This document shows positions 60,256-64,000 of a DNA stretch of 64,000 nt, in pieces. Where the stretch lies: the NCBI RefSeq assembly GCF_009852415.1, contig NZ_WOXS01000002.1, positions 2,874,501 through 2,938,500 of the forward strand, written 5' to 3'. Made by a program: the position numbers and the translations under genes. The DNA comes from Streptomyces sp. Tu 3180 (lineage in GTDB: Bacteria > Actinomycetota > Actinomycetes > Streptomycetales > Streptomycetaceae). The notes below the pieces were generated by a model. It was not told where the DNA came from. It saw only the letters and a list, made by a program, of their open reading frames with translations, and did no database searches. Position 1 is the stretch's first letter, and each line of letters begins with the position of its first letter.

Positions 60256-61776
60256 TCAGCCCCTTCCCAGAAGCAGTCGGGCCTCGCCGACCGTGATGAC
60301 GGAACCGGTGACGAGCACACCGCCGCCCGCGAACTCGCCCTCCTCCTCGGCCAGCGTGATCGCGGCCTCCAGGGCGTCGGGCAGCCGGGGCTCGACCTGG
60401 ACGCGGTCCTCGCCGAACACCTCGACGGCGATCCCCGCCAGTTCGTCGGCGTCCATCGCGCGGTGGCTGGAGTTCTGCGTGACGACGACCTCGGCGAAGA
60501 CCGGCTCGAACGCCTCGAGCAGCCCGCGCACGTTCTTGTCGCCGCTCGCGCCGACCACGCCGATGAGCCGGCTGAACTGGAACGCCTCCCCGATCGCCTC
60601 GGCCGCCGCCTGCGCGCCCGCCGGGTTGTGGGCGGCGTCCAGGACGACGGTCGGCGACCGGCGCACGACCTCGAGCCGGCCCGGTGAGGCGACGGCGGCG
60701 AAGGCCTTGCGCACGGTGTCGACGTCGAGCGGTTCGGCGCGCTGGGCGCCGACGCCGAAGAACGCCTCCACCGCGGCGAGCGCCACGGCCGCGTTGTGCG
60801 CCTGGTGGGCGCCGTGCAGCGGCAGGTACACCTCGGGGTACTCGCCGCCGAGTCCGCGCAGGGTGACCAGCTGGCCGCCGACGGCGACCTGCCGGGCGAC
60901 GACGCCGTACTCCAGCCCCTCCCGGGCCACGGTGGCGTCCGCCTCGACGGCCTTCTTCAGCAGCACCTGCGCCGCGTCCACCGGCTGCTGGGCCATGATC
61001 ACCGTCGCGTCGCGCTTGATGATGCCGGCCTTCTCGCCGGCGATCTCGGCGGGCGTGGTGCCGAGCCGGTCGGTGTGGTCGAGGGAGATGGGCGTCACCA
61101 CGGCGACGCTCCCGTCGATCACGTTGGTCGCGTCCCAGCTGCCGCCCATGCCGACCTCGACGACCGCCACGTCCACGGGCGCGTCGGCGAAGGCCGCGTA
61201 CGCCATGCCGGTGAGCACCTCGAAGAAGGACAGCCGGTACTCCTGCTGCGCGTCGACCATCTCGACGTACGGCTTGACGTCCCGGTACGTCTCGATGAAC
61301 CGCTCGGCGGAGACCGGCGCCCCGTCGAGGCTGATCCGCTCGGTGATCGACTGGACGTGCGGCGAGGTGTACCGGCCGGTGCGCAGCTCGAAGGCGCCGA
61401 GCAGGGCCTCGATCATGCGGGCGGTCGAGGTCTTGCCGTTGGTGCCGGTGATGTGGATCGAGGGGTACGAGCGCTGCGGCTCGCCCAGCACGTCCATCAG
61501 CGCGGAGATCCGGCTGACCGACGGCTCCAGCTTGGTCTCGCCCCAGCGGGTGGCGAGCTCCGCCTCGACCTCGCGCAGCGCCTTGTCGACCTCGGGGTCC
61601 TCGGGGCGGGCGGGCACGTCCGCCTGCGGCGGGCCGCCCTGGGTGCGCAGGGTGCGGCTGCCGGCCTCGATCGCCGCGAGGTCGGGGTCTCGGCGGGTCT
61701 CCTCCTCGACGAGTTCCGCGAACTCGTCGAGGGTGCCGTCCGGGTCGGAACCTGCTGATTCTGGGCGCTCGCTCAC
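60256..61776 (-). CDS. folC: bifunctional folylpolyglutamate / dihydrofolate synthase
   Basis: Protein of 506 residues. A disordered acidic N-terminal extension of about 75 residues precedes the Mur-ligase-like core: SIHITGTNGKTSTARMIEAL (P-loop, about 109), GRYTSPHVQSITERISLDG, VVEVGMGGSWDATNV, ITPISLDHTDRLG-type segment and VLDAAHNPAGAQAAA, then the glutamate-ligase domain. It adds glutamates to folates. TAGACT lies seven bases before the GTG start and there is no Shine-Dalgarno, so the transcript is probably leaderless. Confidence 0.96.
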   Translation of the reverse strand: MSERPESAGSDPDGTLDEFAELVEEETRRDPDLAAIEAGSRTLRTQGGPPQADVPARPEDPEVDKALREVEAELATRWGETKLEPSVSRISALMDVLGEPQRSYPSIHITGTNGKTSTARMIEALLGAFELRTGRYTSPHVQSITERISLDGAPVSAERFIETYRDVKPYVEMVDAQQEYRLSFFEVLTGMAYAAFADAPVDVAVVEVGMGGSWDATNVIDGSVAVVTPISLDHTDRLGTTPAEIAGEKAGIIKRDATVIMAQQPVDAAQVLLKKAVEADATVAREGLEYGVVARQVAVGGQLVTLRGLGGEYPEVYLPLHGAHQAHNAAVALAAVEAFFGVGAQRAEPLDVDTVRKAFAAVASPGRLEVVRRSPTVVLDAAHNPAGAQAAAEAIGEAFQFSRLIGVVGASGDKNVRGLLEAFEPVFAEVVVTQNSSHRAMDADELAGIAVEVFGEDRVQVEPRLPDALEAAITLAEEEGEFAGGGVLVTGSVITVGEARLLLGRG

Positions 61777-61783
61777 GGTACCC

Positions 61784-61789
61784 AGTCTA
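61784..61789 (-). promoter_or_regulatory. candidate -10 box, leaderless folC
   Basis: TAGACT, a good Streptomyces -10 match, seven bases upstream of the folC GTG. The -35 region is GC-rich without TTGAC. Confidence 0.5.
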
Positions 61790-61830
61790 CGGACCCGCCG
61801 GGCGGCCCCCGGCAGGCCCCGGGTCCCGCC

Positions 61831-62880
61831 TCAGCCGAGCCACCTGCGCATCCCCAGCCGGCCCCACAGGACGCTCGCGGCGAAGGACAGCGCGGCGGCC
61901 GCCGTCGCCGTCACGGCGAGCGCCACGGGCGCCGCGAACCCGTGCGGCACCTCCTGCGCGACGGGCTCGACCAGCAGCACCACGAACAGCAGATGCACCA
62001 GGTACGTCCCGAACGACGCGTCCGACAGCCGCCCCAGCAGCGCCCGCGCCCCCTCCGGCACCCGCACCCCGCCCACCGCGCCGAGCACGGCGAAGGTCAG
62101 CGCGGCCACCGCGAGGCTCCCGTACGCGGCGGGGTGCCGCACGGTGAACTGGTACAGGGCGAGGGCGACGAGCGCGACCGCCGCGCCCGCGAGCCACAGC
62201 GGGCGCGGGCCGCGCCGCCGGGCGGCCAGCAGGGCGGCGCCCGCCACCGCGTACCCCAGCGAGTACAGCGACACGCTCCAGTCCCACCCGGGCAGCGGCA
62301 GCCCGGTGAGGGTCCGCGCGTCCTCGACGACCGCCGGGGCGACGGCGAACGCGGCGAGCAGCAGCAGCGACCGGCGCGGCGTGGCGCGCTGCCCGACAAC
62401 GAGCACGGCGACGCCGAGGAGCAGCAGGAGCGGTACGTAGGTGTAGAGGTACCAGAGGTGGAAGGCGGCCTCCACGGAGCCGAAGAGAGCCCGCAGCGCC
62501 TCCTTGGCGCCACCGTTCGGGGGCGGCCCGGACACGTACTGCCAGAGCAGGTAGACCGCCGTCCACACCGCCATCGGGCGCAGGATCCGGCCGAGCCGGG
62601 TGAGGAGCCGGGCGTCGTCGCGCACCGGCGAGCCGACGAGGGCGGCCCAGCCGGCCATCGCGAAGAACGCGGGCACGGCGAACCGGCCGGCCGAGTCGCC
62701 GAGGACGCCGGTCGTGCGGTGGCCGGCGTCGATGAACGCGGCGGAGGCGTGCACCAGCACGACGGCGGCGGTGCAGACGACGCGCAGGAGGTCGATGTCG
62801 TACCGCCGGTCCCGGCCGGGTCTGCCCTGCGCGGTCGGTTCGGCGGGCAGCGCGGCGACGGGGGTCGCGGTTCGGGGCAT
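61831..62880 (-). CDS. acyltransferase family 3 membrane protein
   Basis: Protein of 349 residues with about ten membrane spans, of the OafA/YrhL acyltransferase-3 class: RRYDIDLLRVVCTAAVVLVHASAAF with the catalytic-type His in the first span, FAVPAFFAMAGWAALVG, FHLWYLYTYVPLLLLLG, and a C-terminal LSDASFGTYLVHLLFVVLLV. Such proteins O-acetylate or acylate sugars or secondary metabolites at the membrane. ATG at 62880 with AGGAG ten bases upstream; an in-frame extension to 62955 lacks support. It sits alone between folC and valS, an accessory gene in an otherwise conserved order, and could modify a wall polymer, though that is speculation. Confidence 0.88.
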   Translation of the reverse strand: MPRTATPVAALPAEPTAQGRPGRDRRYDIDLLRVVCTAAVVLVHASAAFIDAGHRTTGVLGDSAGRFAVPAFFAMAGWAALVGSPVRDDARLLTRLGRILRPMAVWTAVYLLWQYVSGPPPNGGAKEALRALFGSVEAAFHLWYLYTYVPLLLLLGVAVLVVGQRATPRRSLLLLAAFAVAPAVVEDARTLTGLPLPGWDWSVSLYSLGYAVAGAALLAARRRGPRPLWLAGAAVALVALALYQFTVRHPAAYGSLAVAALTFAVLGAVGGVRVPEGARALLGRLSDASFGTYLVHLLFVVLLVEPVAQEVPHGFAAPVALAVTATAAAALSFAASVLWGRLGMRRWLG

Positions 62881-62969
62881 CGTGGGGGTGCTCCTGACGG
62901 CGTCGGCCTGGTGATGGGCGAAGCCGCAGGCTTTCGCCGGCGGGTTACGCGACACCCACCACGACGTGA

Positions 62970-63006
62970 ACGGCCCCCGGCCGGGGGGAAACCGGTCGGG
63001 GGCCGT
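62970..63006 (-). terminator. hairpin after valS
   Basis: Ten-base arms ACGGCCCCCG and CGGGGGCCGT with a further inner CCGG pairing, 19 bases past the valS stop. No T-run. Confidence 0.8.
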
Positions 63007-63025
63007 GAGTCGTCCGCGTCGGCGG

Positions 63026-64000
63026 TCAGGCGCCGGGCAGGCGGTCCAGCTGGACCTGGATGCGGGTGATGTCCTCCTCCGCCTTGGCCAGCCGCGTGCG
63101 GATCTTCTCCACCACGTGGTCCGGGGCCTTCGCCAGGAACGCCTCGTTGCCGAGCTTGGCCGTGGCCTGGGCCTTCTCCTTCTCGGCGGCGGCGAGGTCC
63201 TTGGCGAGCCGCTTGCGCTCGGCGGCCACGTCGATCACGCCGGACAGGTCCAGCGCGACCTCGACACCGGCGACCGGCAGGGTCGCCGTCGCGGTGAAGG
63301 AGTCGCCCTCCGGCTGCAGGCGCAGCAGCTGGCGGATGGCCGGCTCGTGCGGCGCCAGCGCCGTGCCGTCGAGGGTCAGCCGGGCCGGGACCCGCTGGCC
63401 GGGCTGGAGGCCCTGATCCGCGCGGAACCGCCGCACCTCGGTGATGACCGACTGGAGCGTCCCGATCTCCCGCTCGGCGTCGGCGTCCCGGAAGCCGCTG
63501 TCCTGCGGCCACTGCGCGATGACGACCGACTCGCCGCCCGTGAGCGTGGTCCACAGCGTCTCGGTGACGAACGGGACCACCGGGTGCAGCAGCTTGAGCG
63601 TGACGTCGAGGACCTCGCCGAGGACGCGCTTGCTGACCTCGGCCGGCTCGCCGCCCGCCTGGAACGTCGTCTTGGACAGCTCGACGTACCAGTCGAAGAC
63701 CTCGTCCCAGGCGAAGTGGAACAGCGCGTCCGACAGCTTGGCGAACTGGAAGTCGTCGTAGTACGCGTCGACTTCGGCGACCACCGAGTTCAGCCGGGAC
63801 AGGATCCAGCGGTCGGTCGGCGACATCCTCGACGCGTCCGGCAGCGGGCCCTCGACCGTCGCGCCGTTCATCAGCGCGAAGCGCGTGGCGTTCCAGATCT
63901 TGTTGGCGAAGTTGCGCGAGCCCTGGACCCAGTCCTCGCCGATCGGCACGTCGACGCCCGGGTTGGCGCCGCGCGCGAGCGTGAAGCGCAGGGCGTCGCT
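63026..64000 (-). CDS. valS: valyl-tRNA synthetase, C-terminal part (5' end beyond window)
   Basis: The last 324 codons are present; the gene runs off the right edge. Visible are LRFTLARGANPGVDVPIGED, WVQGSRNFANKIWNATRFAL, the anticodon-binding helical domain (RMSPTDRWILSRLNSVVAEV, FAWDEVFDWYVELSK, LLHPVVPFVTETLW) and the ValRS-specific C-terminal coiled coil (AAERKRLAKDLAAAEKEKAQ, TRLAKAEEDITRIQVQLDRL) that binds tRNA-Val. HIGH and KMSKS motifs lie outside. It is followed by a hairpin at 62970-63006, so it is the end of its unit. Confidence 0.97.
   Translation of the reverse strand, partial: SDALRFTLARGANPGVDVPIGEDWVQGSRNFANKIWNATRFALMNGATVEGPLPDASRMSPTDRWILSRLNSVVAEVDAYYDDFQFAKLSDALFHFAWDEVFDWYVELSKTTFQAGGEPAEVSKRVLGEVLDVTLKLLHPVVPFVTETLWTTLTGGESVVIAQWPQDSGFRDADAEREIGTLQSVITEVRRFRADQGLQPGQRVPARLTLDGTALAPHEPAIRQLLRLQPEGDSFTATATLPVAGVEVALDLSGVIDVAAERKRLAKDLAAAEKEKAQATAKLGNEAFLAKAPDHVVEKIRTRLAKAEEDITRIQVQLDRLPGA

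Overview
The window is a high-GC actinobacterial chromosome segment, almost certainly Streptomyces. Codon third positions are nearly all G or C, GTG starts are common, and the gene order (holA-comEC-comEA-degV-leuS ... rsfS-LCP-nadD ... proA-proB ... obg-rpmA-rplU-rne ... rodA-pbp2-mreDCB-ndk-folC-valS) matches the core region I know from Streptomyces coelicolor at about SCO2564-SCO2615. Most genes read leftward on the minus strand. No insertion sequence, prophage or CRISPR array was seen.

Left part (1-14.9 kb): DNA polymerase III delta (holA), a small acidic protein, what looks like the C-terminal stub of a lost arylamine N-acetyltransferase, the comEC/comEA pair, a DegV lipid-binding protein, a coiled-coil membrane protein and leuS. 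leuS is preceded by a leucine leader peptide (MRAVRLLLSEPR) and an intrinsic terminator, a transcription attenuator. Divergent from it is a membrane cytochrome-like protein translationally coupled to a NuoF-ferredoxin fusion. Two identical tRNA-Ala(GGC) genes then bracket two tiny zinc-ribbon proteins.

Middle-left (14.9-25.5 kb): histidine phosphatase, ribosome silencing factor, a LytR-CpsA-Psr glycopolymer transferase, nadD, a 54-residue membrane protein, an M48 protease, two adjacent proteins sharing one N-terminal signature (SCO2583/SCO2584 type), and proA-hypothetical-proB.

Cell-envelope block (25.5-38.3 kb): inserted between proB and obg. It encodes a polysaccharide pyruvyl transferase, two paralogous membrane-anchored CDP-polyol phosphotransferases of the TagF type, a GT2 glycosyltransferase carrying an in-frame TTA (bldA) codon, a fused cytidylyltransferase-reductase like the CDP-ribitol synthases of Haemophilus, a Tat-exported PhoD phosphodiesterase and a secreted FG-GAP protein. 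Together they look like a biosynthesis and turnover unit for a polyol-phosphate wall polymer. The LCP protein at 16-18 kb is a candidate for attaching it, and the mre/PBP2/RodA machinery at 52-59 kb for building the wall that receives it.

Right part (38.4-64 kb): obg, rpmA and rplU with a clear promoter and leader, a very large RNase E/G with arginine-rich arms, two radical-SAM-linked genes split by a repeat membrane protein and a two-gene DUF2637 unit, a CYTH-CHAD protein, rodA-mrdA-mreD-mreC-mreB, ndk, DUF4233, folC, a family-3 acyltransferase and the C-terminal part of valS running off the right end.

A recurring theme is that many starts lack a Shine-Dalgarno but carry TANNNT 6-8 bases upstream of ATG or GTG, the geometry expected of leaderless transcripts.
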